Assembly: GCA_025054835.1 (NCBI GenBank)
Contig: JANWZQ010000051.1
Coordinates: 1-36,727, forward strand
Origin: Chthonomonadaceae bacterium
GTDB lineage: Bacteria; Armatimonadota; Chthonomonadetes; Chthonomonadales; Chthonomonadaceae
DNA: 36,727 nt
Direction of reading: 5' to 3'
Positions 24,605 to 33,412 of the stretch are shown here, one piece after another (the first letter of the stretch is position 1; every line of letters starts with the position of its first letter). Both the position numbers and the translations under genes were made by a program. A model generated the notes under the pieces. The model ran no database searches. It was not told the DNA's origin and saw nothing but the letters and a program-made list of their open reading frames with translations.

Positions 24605-25267
24605 TCAGCGGCAAGGTTTCGTGTTTTCGTGTCGCGAGTGTTTCGGGGAAGTGGGCGTAGCGGAAGTGCCGGGCAGGCGCAACAGGTGCAACGCAACCGA
24701 GAGACCGCAGAGCAACGCCTCTGTGTTCTGATGCGCTTTCGCCACAATCAGCAGGCCCTGCAACGAGGCTACCAGAAATGTTGCCATCTCTGCCGGGGGG
24801 AGATCGTTACGGAACTGACCGGCGTGCACGCCTTCTGTCAGGCAGTCGCGCACCGCTTCCTCGACTCTGTGGAACAACCGGCTGAGTGTTTGCCGGTACC
24901 GTTCGTACTGTTCGTTGCCGGGGCCGGTTGGCAGGGAGGCCGTCATGTTGCCGAACGAGCAACCGGCCATACGCGCCTGCTCCTGCATCTGGCAGATCTG
25001 TTCGAAGAAGCGAGCCAGGCGATCGGCGGGGGAGATCTGGCGATTCTGCAGGGACGGAAGGAGGGCTGCCTCGAACTCCGCGATCCGCTGTTCGATCACG
25101 GCGAGGATCAGGGCTTCCTTGCTGGGGAAGTGGTAGTAGAAGTTACTTCTGGAGACCCCGCTCACGCGCAGGATATCATCGATGCTGGTCATCTGGAAGC
25201 CGTAGTGGTAGAAGAGCTCTTTGGCGGTCTGCAGGATACGTTCCCGGCTGCTGGCCCGGTGGTTCAT
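24605..25267 (-). CDS. TetR family transcriptional regulator
   Basis: The 220-residue protein has the TetR N-terminal helix-turn-helix (about 7-55: ILQTAKELFYHYGFQMTSID, DILRVSGVSRSNFYYHFPSKEALI). It has an all-helical C-terminal ligand domain with AGCSFGNMTASL, typical of the TetR C-terminal family seen in YxaF/LmrA-like regulators. The ATG at 25267 overlaps the stop of the TPR gene (ATGA), so its translation is probably coupled. As the last gene of the prfA operon, its nearest likely targets are the ABC ATPase and membrane genes upstream, but no operator could be identified. Confidence 0.92.
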   Translation of the reverse strand: MNHRASSRERILQTAKELFYHYGFQMTSIDDILRVSGVSRSNFYYHFPSKEALILAVIEQRIAEFEAALLPSLQNRQISPADRLARFFEQICQMQEQARMAGCSFGNMTASLPTGPGNEQYERYRQTLSRLFHRVEEAVRDCLTEGVHAGQFRNDLPPAEMATFLVASLQGLLIVAKAHQNTEALLCGLSVALHLLRLPGTSATPTSPKHSRHENTKPCR

Positions 25268-26301
25268 CGTGGTTTTTCCTCAGGGAGTGGCTTTTCGGGC
25301 GTGAGGGTAGAGTTCAGGAAGAGCGCTTCGGGGTTGTAATGCACTCCGGGTAGAATGACGTACGGAACCGATGCGGGGGGCAGTGCCAGCGCCTCGCGTG
25401 CCTCCCGTGCCCGGCGATAGTTCGGGTCGTAGTATAGCGCGATATCCAGCATACGACGTGCCTCCTCCGGGCGACCGTTCTGATGGTACGCGACTCCCAG
25501 ATGGTAGTAGATCTCTTTGCGAGCCTCTGCGTCGTCTGTTTCATGCGAGGCGGACAGGTGATTCAGGGCATCCTGCAGGTACGTGATTGCTTCGGCAGAG
25601 CGACCCAGTCGACACAGGACCCAGCCGTAGCTGTCTTCGATAAGTGGCAGGAGGAACCGATTTTCTGGATTGTGACTGTCTGCGCGCACCAGACGCAGTG
25701 CTGTGGCGAGCAGCCCTTCTGCCATCAGATGAGCCTCCAGCGAGCTCCCGTGATCTGCCAGCAGGTAGGCGTAGTGGTTGATCATGTCCGGGTTCTGCCG
25801 GTCCAGTTCCCAGGCCCTTCTGGCGTACAGCAGGGCCAGCCGGAGAAAGCCGTTCTGCGAACCGGGGGTCGCCTGTTCCAGGTAGCCGAACGTCACGCGG
25901 CGATAGAGCTCGGCACGCACGGCGTCGCGTGCGTACCGACAATCCGTGATCGCGCGTTCTCCGTACAGCACCAGCAGGTTCCACTGTCGGTAGCGCTGGC
26001 AGGCGATCAGGATGGTCAGATAGATTGCAGGGTCTGCAGGGCGTTGCTTCAGAGCGCTCTCAAAGAACTGCTGCGCCTCGGCTATCTGCCCCCGGGACAG
26101 CGCTGCCATGCCGCGTTGCAACTCCGGGGGCGTACGACGTGTGGTTGCGTTGGACAGCAGCGACCAGCCGAGGATCGCAAAAAGCGCGATCAGGCAGAGG
26201 ACGACGATCAGGTTGCGTCCCGGCGGGCTCAACGAGGCCCGGGGTACGGGCAGGGAACCGGGTTCAGAAGTAGTAGAAGGTCTGGGCACCCGTGAGAACA
26301 C
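25264..26301 (-). CDS. Membrane-anchored TPR protein
   Basis: The 345-residue protein has a short cytoplasmic N-terminus, one transmembrane segment (about 29-50: LIVVLCLIALFAILGWSLL) and tetratricopeptide-like helical repeats from about 60 to 305. Clear units are GQIAEAQQFFESALKQRPAD, GRSAEAITYLQDALNHL and GRPEEARRMLDIALYYDPNY. TPR domains are protein-binding scaffolds; with this topology the repeats would face the periplasm. The start is GTG at 26301, with AGGAG about 7 nt upstream. The tail ends in a Pro/Lys/Glu-rich segment. It lies between the CPBP gene and the TetR gene and overlaps the latter by 4 nt. The partner is unknown. Confidence 0.8.
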   Translation of the reverse strand: MFSRVPRPSTTSEPGSLPVPRASLSPPGRNLIVVLCLIALFAILGWSLLSNATTRRTPPELQRGMAALSRGQIAEAQQFFESALKQRPADPAIYLTILIACQRYRQWNLLVLYGERAITDCRYARDAVRAELYRRVTFGYLEQATPGSQNGFLRLALLYARRAWELDRQNPDMINHYAYLLADHGSSLEAHLMAEGLLATALRLVRADSHNPENRFLLPLIEDSYGWVLCRLGRSAEAITYLQDALNHLSASHETDDAEARKEIYYHLGVAYHQNGRPEEARRMLDIALYYDPNYRRAREAREALALPPASVPYVILPGVHYNPEALFLNSTLTPEKPLPEEKPR

Positions 26302-26356
26302 GGCCGGTCTCCTATGACAGCAGCGAACTCCACTCTGTACCTCCTGATATTATGGA

Positions 26357-27346
26357 TTATTGGCCCAGTTGCGGAAACAGAGCCAGTGCGATAAAGCTCA
26401 GGCCGTTGTTCACCGCATGGATCAGGATTGTCACCCAGAGCGAGCCGGTGCGCGCGTACAGGTAGGCAAGCGCCATACCCATGGGAAAGATCACAACAAT
26501 CGCTATCGGGCTGGCGTGGATCAGTGCGAAGGCCAGCGCGCTCAGAACAATTGCCGGCGCCATGCCCAGCCGGACTTTCAGGGCGTTGTAAACGAATCCC
26601 CGGAAGAAGACTTCTTCCCCAATGGGTGCGGCGAGCGTGCCGGCCAGAGCGAACAGTAGTTTCATACCGGTACCGGGCATCTGCAGGAACCATGTGGTGG
26701 CACTGATGCTATGGCCCAGGTGCTTCAATCGCTCTGCCTGCCCGGGCGAGAGAAGCCGGGGGAGCAACGCCGTGAGCGCGCTCTCTGCCGCAAGTCCCAG
26801 ACAGAACAGGCAGATCCCGAGCATTACACCCAGAGCGATGTGGCGCGACGTCGGCTGGCTCATCCCGATCTGTTGCAACGAGGTTCCGTAGCGGCGCAGG
26901 TAGTATGCGGTCGCGCCGATAAACAATCCGTTCTGGATCCAGAGTGCCACGATGACAGTTGCTCCAGTGAGCCAGACCATGCCCGGGCTGTTTGTGAGTG
27001 TCAGGGCCGTGATGCCACCGGGGACCCAGGGCAACAGAAACAGAGCCAGGATCAGGGCCAGCAGATTGGCAACTACCACCACGAACTGGAACGCAAGGAA
27101 GGGGTGTACCAGGCTCCAGGTCGGGGCGAAGGGTGGAGGGATGTACGGCACAGGATCAGGAGCCGGCGTGGCTTCCAGTCCGGGCGTTGCCGGGGGTGCA
27201 TCATGCTGCCGGATTGCTCGGGCCAGCCTGCGCTGGTACCGGATCCAGCGCAGGATCAGGCACAGGTCGATGGTGAGTACGACCAGTACTGCAAGGATGA
27301 GGCCCAGTACCAACAGGTTCAGTTCTGCAGGGTTCTGTGGAAGCAC
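26357..27346 (-). CDS. CPBP (CAAX-prenyl-protease/abortive-infection-like) intramembrane metalloprotease
   Basis: The 329-residue polytopic protein has the three CPBP motifs: E244-E245-x3-R249 (APIGEEVFFRGFVYNALK), H277 (FALIHAS) and H310-x2-N (ILIHAVNNG). These form the glutamate/histidine metal site of type II CAAX proteases and related immunity or Abi proteins. It has about eight membrane segments, with an N-terminal TM (about 10-33) and a Pro-rich linker (50-75) before the core. The start is GTG at 27346 with GGGAGAGAG upstream. It lies 48 nt after the ABC ATPase gene. Possible roles are peptide maturation, membrane-protein turnover or self-immunity; none is proven here. Confidence 0.88.
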   Translation of the reverse strand: MLPQNPAELNLLVLGLILAVLVVLTIDLCLILRWIRYQRRLARAIRQHDAPPATPGLEATPAPDPVPYIPPPFAPTWSLVHPFLAFQFVVVVANLLALILALFLLPWVPGGITALTLTNSPGMVWLTGATVIVALWIQNGLFIGATAYYLRRYGTSLQQIGMSQPTSRHIALGVMLGICLFCLGLAAESALTALLPRLLSPGQAERLKHLGHSISATTWFLQMPGTGMKLLFALAGTLAAPIGEEVFFRGFVYNALKVRLGMAPAIVLSALAFALIHASPIAIVVIFPMGMALAYLYARTGSLWVTILIHAVNNGLSFIALALFPQLGQ

Positions 27347-27394
27347 GCGCTCTCTCCCGGGACCGATGGCATTCGACCCGTTGCATGGCGTCGG

Positions 27395-28201
27395 TTATCC
27401 GGGGTATTGAACCCGGTTCTGCGTTTCGGCGCCGCCCGTCAGGGTAAGAAAGATATCTTCCAGACTGTAATCAGTACCTTCCTGTGTCACGTATGGGTGA
27501 TGGCCGGTACCGTGGCCATCTCTGGCGACCGTGGCCCGCAGCTCGTCCATTGTGCCCACGGCCACGAGGCGGCCCCGGTGCATGATCCCCACGCGGTCAC
27601 ACAGGCGCTCTGCGATCTCCAGAATGTGGGTGGAGATCAGAACGGTGGTGCCCCGGCGGCAGATGGCGCGCAGGACGTCATGTAGCAGGCGGGTTCCCCT
27701 GGGGTCGAGACCTACCGTCGGTTCATCCAGAAAGAGGACTCCGGGGTGATGGATGAGTGCGCCTGCAATCGCAATTTTCTGGCGCATGCCACGCGAGTAG
27801 CCCTGTATCAGAGCATCCCCCTTCTCTTCCAGCTCGAACAGGCGCAGCAGATCCGCGATCCGCCCGGATCGGCCCTCCACTGGAACGTCGTAGAGGTCGG
27901 CCATGAAGTGCAGAAACTCCCGTCCGGTCAGTTTCTCATAGAGGAACGGATTGTCGGGAACGTAGCCCAGAACGCGTTTGGCCTGCAAGGGTTGTTCCTG
28001 TACATCATACCCACCAATGTATGCGGACCCGGAGGTGGGAGCAATCAGGCCTGTCATCATCTTGATACTGGTCGTTTTGCCGGCACCGTTGGGGCCAAGG
28101 AAGCCGAACAGTTCTCCCTGCGCCACGCGCAGGTTCATGTTATCGACCGCGTGCAGTGCGCCGAAGCGTTTGGTCAGGTTCTGACAGACGATCATGTCCA
28201 T
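27395..28201 (-). CDS. ABC transporter ATP-binding protein
   Basis: The 268-residue ATPase has Walker A GPNGAGKT (36-43), the signature region YSRGMRQKIAIAGAL, Walker B VLFLDEP and the H-loop ISTHILEIAE. The arrangement is that of CcmA/NatA-type exporters. The start is uncertain: ATG at 28201 (GGGAG 11 nt upstream), ATG at 28195, or ATG at 28231, which sits 4 nt after a TATAAT that also covers the prmC stop. No cognate permease gene is adjacent; the next gene encodes a CPBP membrane protease. It presumably powers export with a permease encoded elsewhere. Confidence 0.92.
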   Translation of the reverse strand: MDMIVCQNLTKRFGALHAVDNMNLRVAQGELFGFLGPNGAGKTTSIKMMTGLIAPTSGSAYIGGYDVQEQPLQAKRVLGYVPDNPFLYEKLTGREFLHFMADLYDVPVEGRSGRIADLLRLFELEEKGDALIQGYSRGMRQKIAIAGALIHHPGVLFLDEPTVGLDPRGTRLLHDVLRAICRRGTTVLISTHILEIAERLCDRVGIMHRGRLVAVGTMDELRATVARDGHGTGHHPYVTQEGTDYSLEDIFLTLTGGAETQNRVQYPG

Positions 28202-28236
28202 ACTGAACAGGGCTCCCGTGTAACCGGACATTCAGA

Positions 28237-29133
28237 TTATACGTGTGCCGTGGAGGAACGGTATCCGTAAACGATCCGCGGGATGCCTGCAAGGTCAGGA
28301 CGGATTTCCACGCGAGTCAGTCCGGCGCGTTTCATGAAGTCCGCGACTGTGGACGCCTGTCCGCGCGCTACTTCGACGGCCATCAGTCCCTCCGGGCAGA
28401 GCAGCCGTGCTCCCTGTGGGATCAGTCTTCGGTACGCATTCAGTCCGTCCTGCCCGCCATCAATGGCAGCACGGGGTTCTGACAGGCGCACCTCCGGCGG
28501 GAGATCCGGGATTTCCGGCGCGGGGATGTAGGGTGGGTTGGACAGAATGATCTGGAAAGGACCCTGCAGTCCGGACAGGAAGTCGGTGCAAACGTACCGG
28601 ACGCGTGGGGCCACAGCGTGCAGGATGGCGTTGCGTTGCGCGACGCGCAGGGCGTCTGTGCAACAGTCCGTTGCGATGGCACGGACTGCGGGACGGTGCG
28701 CGAGGATTGAGGTCACGATGCACCCGCTTCCGGTGCCAGCATCGGCGATCCAGGCAGGCTGTTGCCCGGGCAGATGCTCTAGGGCGATCTCTACCAGGAG
28801 CTCGGTCTCCGGGCGAGGGATGAGCACTGCGGGCGTGACCTCGAAGTCGAGCCCGTAGAACTCCTGTGTGCCCCGCAGGTAGGCGAGCGGAGTACGCCGG
28901 GCACGTGCGCGCACCAGCTGATCGAATGCGGCCAGTTGCGCTGGATCCGGCGGGGGATAGGTCTCCGCCAGCACAGCGGAACGGGGCACACCCAGCGCCT
29001 GTGCCAGCAGCAACTGGGCCTCCATGCGGGGCGTCTCAATGCCGGCCTCCTTCAGGATCTGGATCGCCTGCTGTATTCGGGCCCGGATCGACGCCCGATC
29101 GATTACGGTACCGGCACTGGAGCGTTGCATCAT
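28237..29133 (-). CDS. prmC: Peptide chain release factor N5-glutamine methyltransferase
   Basis: PrmC methylates the glutamine of the GGQ motif of RF1 and RF2. The 298-residue product has the SAM-binding motif D131AGTGSG137, the catalytic N199PPY202, and the family segments PLAYLRGTQEFYGLDFEV and PRPETE. The N-terminal helical domain (1 to about 90) binds release factor. The start at 29133 lies 4 nt after the prfA stop; a second ATG follows immediately. Its adjacency to its substrate gene prfA is a common and functionally logical arrangement. Confidence 0.95.
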   Translation of the reverse strand: MMQRSSAGTVIDRASIRARIQQAIQILKEAGIETPRMEAQLLLAQALGVPRSAVLAETYPPPDPAQLAAFDQLVRARARRTPLAYLRGTQEFYGLDFEVTPAVLIPRPETELLVEIALEHLPGQQPAWIADAGTGSGCIVTSILAHRPAVRAIATDCCTDALRVAQRNAILHAVAPRVRYVCTDFLSGLQGPFQIILSNPPYIPAPEIPDLPPEVRLSEPRAAIDGGQDGLNAYRRLIPQGARLLCPEGLMAVEVARGQASTVADFMKRAGLTRVEIRPDLAGIPRIVYGYRSSTAHV

Positions 29134-29137
29134 GGGG

Positions 29138-30190
29138 TCAGGTGTCGCTGGCGCTCATCTTCTGCGCCTGATCCTGCACGATGAGTGCATCGATGAAGGG
29201 CTGGATGTCGCCATCCAGGACGGCGGGCACGTTGTAGATGGTCAGTCCCACGCGATGGTCCGTGACACGGCCATCGGGAAAGTTGTAGGTGCGGATTTTC
29301 TCCGCGCGTTCTCCGGTGCCGACCTGCGAGCGGCGGGCACCGGACGCGGCCTCAGCGGCCTGCTGTCGCTGGAGTTCGTACAACCGGGTGCGCAGGACGT
29401 TGCGCGCCTTGATCCGGTTCTGTAACTGACTTCGCTCGTCCTGACAGGTGACCACGATGCCGGTAGGAATATGTGTCAGACGGATGGCAGTGGCCACCTT
29501 CTGGACGTTCTGCCCGCCTGCGCTGGAGGAATGGAACACGTCTTCTTTGATGTCGTTCTCGTTCAACTGAACATCTACCTCTTCGGCTTCGGGCATCACG
29601 GCAACCGTGACGGTGGAAGTCTGGATCCGACCGCTTGACTCGGTGATCGGGACGCGTTGCACTCGATGCACGCCTCCTTCGAACTTCAGCTGGCTGTAGG
29701 CCCCCTGCCCTTCGATCTTGAAGACGACTTCCTGGACGCCTCCCAGCCCGGTCTCCTGAATGTCCAGCACCTCGGTCTTCCAGCGGCGGCGCTCTGCGTA
29801 GCGGAGGTACATCCGGAAGAGTTCTGCCGCGAACAGTTTGGCCTCTTCGCCGCCTGCGGCCGCGCGGATCTCCACAATCACGTTCCGCTCGTCATTGGGA
29901 TCCTTGGGCAGGAGCAGCACTTTCAGGCGCTGTTCCAGCTCATCCCGTTCCCGCTTGAGGGCCTCCAGCTCTTCCGTCATTTCCATCTCTTCGGCAACCG
30001 GAATGTCTTCCAGAACCCTGCGGTATTGCCGGTACGTGTGCACGACCTCCTCGATCTCGTTCCGGGCTCTGGCGGCCTGCATGTAGCGCTGGTAATCGCT
30101 GCAGAACTCCGGGTCGTTAATCTGCGCGAGGATCTGATCGTACCGTCGGTCCAGTTCTTCCAGACGTGCCTGTGCCTGTGCGGAAAACAC
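29138..30190 (-). CDS. prfA: Peptide chain release factor 1
   Basis: RF1 terminates translation at UAA and UAG. The 350-residue protein has the stop-codon-reading tripeptide P181-I-T183 (RVPITESSGR), which identifies RF1 rather than RF2 (SPF). It has the catalytic G225-G226-Q227. The residues around GGQ are unusual: SSSAGGQNVQKVATAIRLTH instead of the classical GAGGQHVNKTDSA. The N-terminal coiled-coil domain and the HRVQRVP segment are standard. The GTG at 30190 has GGGAGAG 8 nt upstream; a longer in-frame start at 30262 would fall inside the promoter and is rejected. It is the first gene of the prfA-prmC-ABC-CPBP-TPR-tetR operon. Confidence 0.95.
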   Translation of the reverse strand: MFSAQAQARLEELDRRYDQILAQINDPEFCSDYQRYMQAARARNEIEEVVHTYRQYRRVLEDIPVAEEMEMTEELEALKRERDELEQRLKVLLLPKDPNDERNVIVEIRAAAGGEEAKLFAAELFRMYLRYAERRRWKTEVLDIQETGLGGVQEVVFKIEGQGAYSQLKFEGGVHRVQRVPITESSGRIQTSTVTVAVMPEAEEVDVQLNENDIKEDVFHSSSAGGQNVQKVATAIRLTHIPTGIVVTCQDERSQLQNRIKARNVLRTRLYELQRQQAAEAASGARRSQVGTGERAEKIRTYNFPDGRVTDHRVGLTIYNVPAVLDGDIQPFIDALIVQDQAQKMSASDT

Positions 30191-30211
30191 GGTGGTTCTC
30201 TCCCGACACAC

Positions 30212-30259
30212 AAAAGTGCGGCGGCCAGGAACTCTGGTGGAGAACCCCGCCGCCCCGCA
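30212..30259 (-). terminator. Terminator-like hairpin in the prfA leader (candidate attenuator)
   Basis: GCGGCGG (30218-30224) pairs with CCGCCGC (30246-30252), with further pairing of GTGCGG (30216-30221) and CCGCAC (30254-30259) possible. On the minus strand the stem is followed by TTTT (30215-30212). It begins at the expected transcription start and ends 22 nt before the prfA GTG. The loop is about 21 nt, longer than usual. Confidence 0.45.
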
Positions 30260-30288
30260 CATTGTACACCATTCTGGCTATTCTGACA
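30260..30288 (-). promoter_or_regulatory. Sigma-70-type promoter for prfA
   Basis: On the minus strand TTGTCA (30288-30283), a 17-nt spacer and TACAAT (30265-30260) form a near-consensus promoter 70 nt upstream of the prfA GTG. The divergent gap of about 410 nt to der holds this promoter, the leader hairpin, the der promoter and no credible gene. Confidence 0.75.
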
Positions 30289-30407
30289 ATTGCAGGCGCT
30301 CTCGCCCGGAGTGCCTGCGTTTTCCTGTACAGGGGTTCCTGCTCGGAGTAATGGAACGTACATCCACGCGATGCGGGCCGACGGAATGACCGGTGACCGG
30401 TTGCCGG

Positions 30408-30436
30408 CTGTCACAGCGCGAGCGAAAAGGTATAAT
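30408..30436 (+). promoter_or_regulatory. Sigma-70-type promoter for der-radA
   Basis: CTGTCA (30408-30413), a 17-nt spacer and a perfect TATAAT (30431-30436). The leader to the der ATG is about 160 nt; I see no riboswitch or terminator in it. Confidence 0.65.
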
Positions 30437-30601
30437 CCGGGATGATCCTGAGGGACCTGTGGTGGCAGGCTGCAATCACGGCAGGGCCTGCATGCCGCTG
30501 GTTCGATCTATCCGAAGTACTCTGCCGGGCGGTGTGTGCGCCGCCATGCAGTCGCCCCTGCCGATCACGAGCATGTAAGAGGCGACAGGAGGGCTGTGCT
30601 C

Positions 30602-31975
30602 ATGCCTCGTCCACTGGTTGCTGTTGTTGGGCGTCCCAACGTCGGGAAGTCCACCCTGTTCAATCGTCTCGTCGGGCGGCGTATCGCCATAGTGGAGGAC
30701 ACGCCCGGCATCACGCGCGACCGTCTGTACCACAATGTGGAGTGGAGTGGGGTGGAGTTCACCCTGATCGATACCGGCGGGATTATTCTCAATGAGACGG
30801 ATCCGCTGGCTGTGCAGGTGCGCTCGCAGGCTGAAATCGCTATTGAAGAGGCCGACGTCATTCTCTTCGTGGTGGATGGGGCCGATGGACTGACGCCGAC
30901 CGATCAGGAGCTGGCCAACCTGCTGCGCGCCTCGCAGCGGCCCGTACTGCTGGTGGTCAACAAGACCGACAATCCGCGCAGAGAACTGGAAGCTGCGGAG
31001 TTCTACGCGCTCGGGCTTGGGGAGGTGCATACCATCTCTGCTGCGCATGGCCACGGTGTGGCGGATCTGCTGGATGCTGTGCTGCGCGTGTTGCCGGAGG
31101 AGCGAGGGAGCACCGAGGAGGATGAGGACGCGATCCGCATGGCGATCGTCGGGCGTCCCAACGTCGGGAAGTCCTCTCTGCTCAACGCGATCCTCGGTGA
31201 GGAGCGTTCGATTGTCAGTCCAATTCCCGGCACGACACGGGATGCTGTGGACACCCGTTTCCGCTGGAATGAGCAGGAACTGGTGCTGGTAGACACGGCG
31301 GGATTGCGGCGCAGTGGCAAGGTTCAGGGGACCGTGGAGTACTACATGGCGTTGCGCGCACGCAGTGCACTGGAGCGCAGCCATGTGGGCATTGTGGTGA
31401 TCGATGGAGCGGCGGGGATCCTGGATGGAGACAAGCGCGTCGCCGGACTGGCGCATGAGGCCGGCCGGGCCTGCATCGTGGCCGTTAACAAGTGGGATCT
31501 GGTGGACCCGGGGATTGTCAGGTCGTCTGGTAAGCGGCACGCGGATCGGGAGAAGATCGAGCGCTTCACCGAAGCGTTCCGCAGGGAGTGCCCGTTTCTG
31601 CACTACGCGCCTCTGGCGTTTCTTTCGGCCACTGAGCGCTTCGGCGTCCAGCAGGTTGTGGAGACGGCGATCGAAGCGGCACAGAACCACGCGCACCGCA
31701 TTCCTACCGGCGTGCTGAACCGGCTGATCCGGGAGGCAGTCGATCGCCGTCCTCTGATGGATCAGGGGCGTACCTTCAAGGTCTACTACGCTACCATGGC
31801 GCGGGTGCAACCGCCGACCATTGTGCTGTTCTGCAACGACCCGGACATGTTTCACTTCTCGTACCAGCGCTATCTGGAGAATCAGGTCCGTGCGCAGTAC
31901 CCGCTGGAGGGCACGCCCATTCGCATTCTGGCGCGCCGGGCGGAGGGTAAAGAGAGAGACAGCCGGGACAGGTAG
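30602..31975 (+). CDS. der: Ribosome biogenesis GTPase Der (EngA)
   Basis: Der is a double-GTPase that acts in 50S ribosomal subunit assembly. The 457-residue product has two G domains, each beginning with a G1 motif: [13 protein letters not shown] (residues 8-20) and [14 protein letters not shown] (about 182-195). Each has a DTxG motif (DTGGI, DTAGL) and an NKxD motif (NKTD, NKWD). The C-terminal KH-like domain includes [20 protein letters not shown] and FLENQVRAQ-type segments. The ATG at 30602 has AGGAGGG 9 nt upstream; the in-frame ATG at 30536 is too far upstream. radA follows with a 7-nt gap. Confidence 0.97.
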   Translation: MPRPLVAVVGRPNVGKSTLFNRLVGRRIAIVEDTPGITRDRLYHNVEWSGVEFTLIDTGGIILNETDPLAVQVRSQAEIAIEEADVILFVVDGADGLTPTDQELANLLRASQRPVLLVVNKTDNPRRELEAAEFYALGLGEVHTISAAHGHGVADLLDAVLRVLPEERGSTEEDEDAIRMAIVGRPNVGKSSLLNAILGEERSIVSPIPGTTRDAVDTRFRWNEQELVLVDTAGLRRSGKVQGTVEYYMALRARSALERSHVGIVVIDGAAGILDGDKRVAGLAHEAGRACIVAVNKWDLVDPGIVRSSGKRHADREKIERFTEAFRRECPFLHYAPLAFLSATERFGVQQVVETAIEAAQNHAHRIPTGVLNRLIREAVDRRPLMDQGRTFKVYYATMARVQPPTIVLFCNDPDMFHFSYQRYLENQVRAQYPLEGTPIRILARRAEGKERDSRDR

Positions 31976-31982
31976 GCATCGA

Positions 31983-33371
31983 ATGGCGCGACTACAGACC
32001 CGTTATCTCTGCCAGAACTGCGGCTATGAGTCGGTTAAATGGATGGGCAAATGCCCGGACTGCGATGCATGGGACTCCTTTGTGGAGGAAGTAACGGTCC
32101 GTGCGAAGCCCGCAGCTGTATCCGGTGGGGGCATTGTGCCTTCCAGCGGCGCGCCCGTCCCCATTACCGATGTGGCCCTGGCCGATCAGGAGCGGATGTC
32201 GAGCGGGATCGGGGAGTTCGATCGCGTGCTGGGCGGGGGCTTCGTACCGGGTGGAATGGTGCTCATGGGGGGGGAGCCCGGTATTGGGAAGAGCACGCTC
32301 TGCTCACAGGTGGCGGCCTGTGTTGCTGCGCAGGGGCGGGTGCTCTACGTGTCCGGGGAAGAGAGCGCGCAGCAGATCCGGATGCGGTGCGCCCGCCTGC
32401 GCGCAGAGTCCCCGAACATTCTGATCAGCGTGGAAACGGAGATCGCGCTGGTTCTGCGTCATCTGAGCGAGACGCGTCCGGCGCTCGCGGTGATCGATAG
32501 TATCCAGACCATGTCGGACCAGTCGTTCGAGTCGGCGCCGGGGAGCGTCACGCAGGTGCGGGCGTGCGCCGTGCATCTGGCCCGCTTCGCCAAGTCCTCC
32601 GGTGTGCCGGTGGTGCTGATCGGGCATGTGACCAAGGAGGGCAGTATTGCCGGGCCCCGGGTGCTGGAGCATATCGTGGACACCGTGCTGAACTTCGAGG
32701 GCGACCGGCATCATGCATACCGGCTGTTGCGGGCAGCGAAGAATCGCTTTGGTTCCACCGACGAGCTGGGCATTTTTGAGATGCGCGAGAGCGGTCTTGT
32801 GGGGATAGAAAATCCCTCCGCATTGCTGCTGGCCGAGCGCTCGGAGGGCGGCCCGGGCTCTGCAGTGGCCTGTACTCTGGAGGGATCACGGGCACTTCTG
32901 GTGGAGGTGCAGGCACTGGTAGCCCGATCGCCGCTGGCCAGTCCGCGCCGTGCCGTCACCGGTATGGACCCGAACCGGGTGAACATGTTGCTGGCTGTTC
33001 TGGAGAAACGTGTGGGCCTGCGTCTGGCAGAGCAGGACGTTTTTGTCAACGTGGCCGGTGGCATCCGGATTCTGGAACCGGCCGCCGATCTGGCGACCGC
33101 CATGGCAGTGGCATCCAGCTTCCGCGAGCAACCGGTGGATCCCGCGACCATTCTCATCGGCGAGGTGGGACTGGCCGGCGAGGTGCGTGCGGTCACACAG
33201 GTGGAGAAGCGCCTGCGTGAGGCTGCACGGCAGGGCTTCACACGTGCGGTGCTTTCCCGGCACAACGTTGCGGGTGTTCCTGCGATTGCCGGGCTGGAGG
33301 TGGTCGGTGTCGCGTCGGTGCAGGAGGCGTTGCAGACAGCTCTGCTGCCCCCGTCGTCTGCAGCGCGCTAG
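31983..33371 (+). CDS. radA: DNA repair protein RadA
   Basis: RadA is a RecA-like ATPase and helicase that processes recombination intermediates. The 462-residue protein has an N-terminal four-Cys zinc finger (C10, C13, C24, C27), Walker A GEPGIGKST (97-105), the RadA-specific KNRFG motif (AAKNRFGSTDELGIFEM) and a C-terminal Lon-protease-like domain (GEVGLAGEVRAVTQVEKRL). The ATG at 31983 has AGGTAGG about 7 nt upstream. It is probably co-transcribed with der. The gene is intact. Confidence 0.97.
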   Translation: MARLQTRYLCQNCGYESVKWMGKCPDCDAWDSFVEEVTVRAKPAAVSGGGIVPSSGAPVPITDVALADQERMSSGIGEFDRVLGGGFVPGGMVLMGGEPGIGKSTLCSQVAACVAAQGRVLYVSGEESAQQIRMRCARLRAESPNILISVETEIALVLRHLSETRPALAVIDSIQTMSDQSFESAPGSVTQVRACAVHLARFAKSSGVPVVLIGHVTKEGSIAGPRVLEHIVDTVLNFEGDRHHAYRLLRAAKNRFGSTDELGIFEMRESGLVGIENPSALLLAERSEGGPGSAVACTLEGSRALLVEVQALVARSPLASPRRAVTGMDPNRVNMLLAVLEKRVGLRLAEQDVFVNVAGGIRILEPAADLATAMAVASSFREQPVDPATILIGEVGLAGEVRAVTQVEKRLREAARQGFTRAVLSRHNVAGVPAIAGLEVVGVASVQEALQTALLPPSSAAR

Positions 33372-33412
33372 CCCGTTTCGTCAGAAACCGGTGACCTGCC
33401 GGTTCAGGCAGT

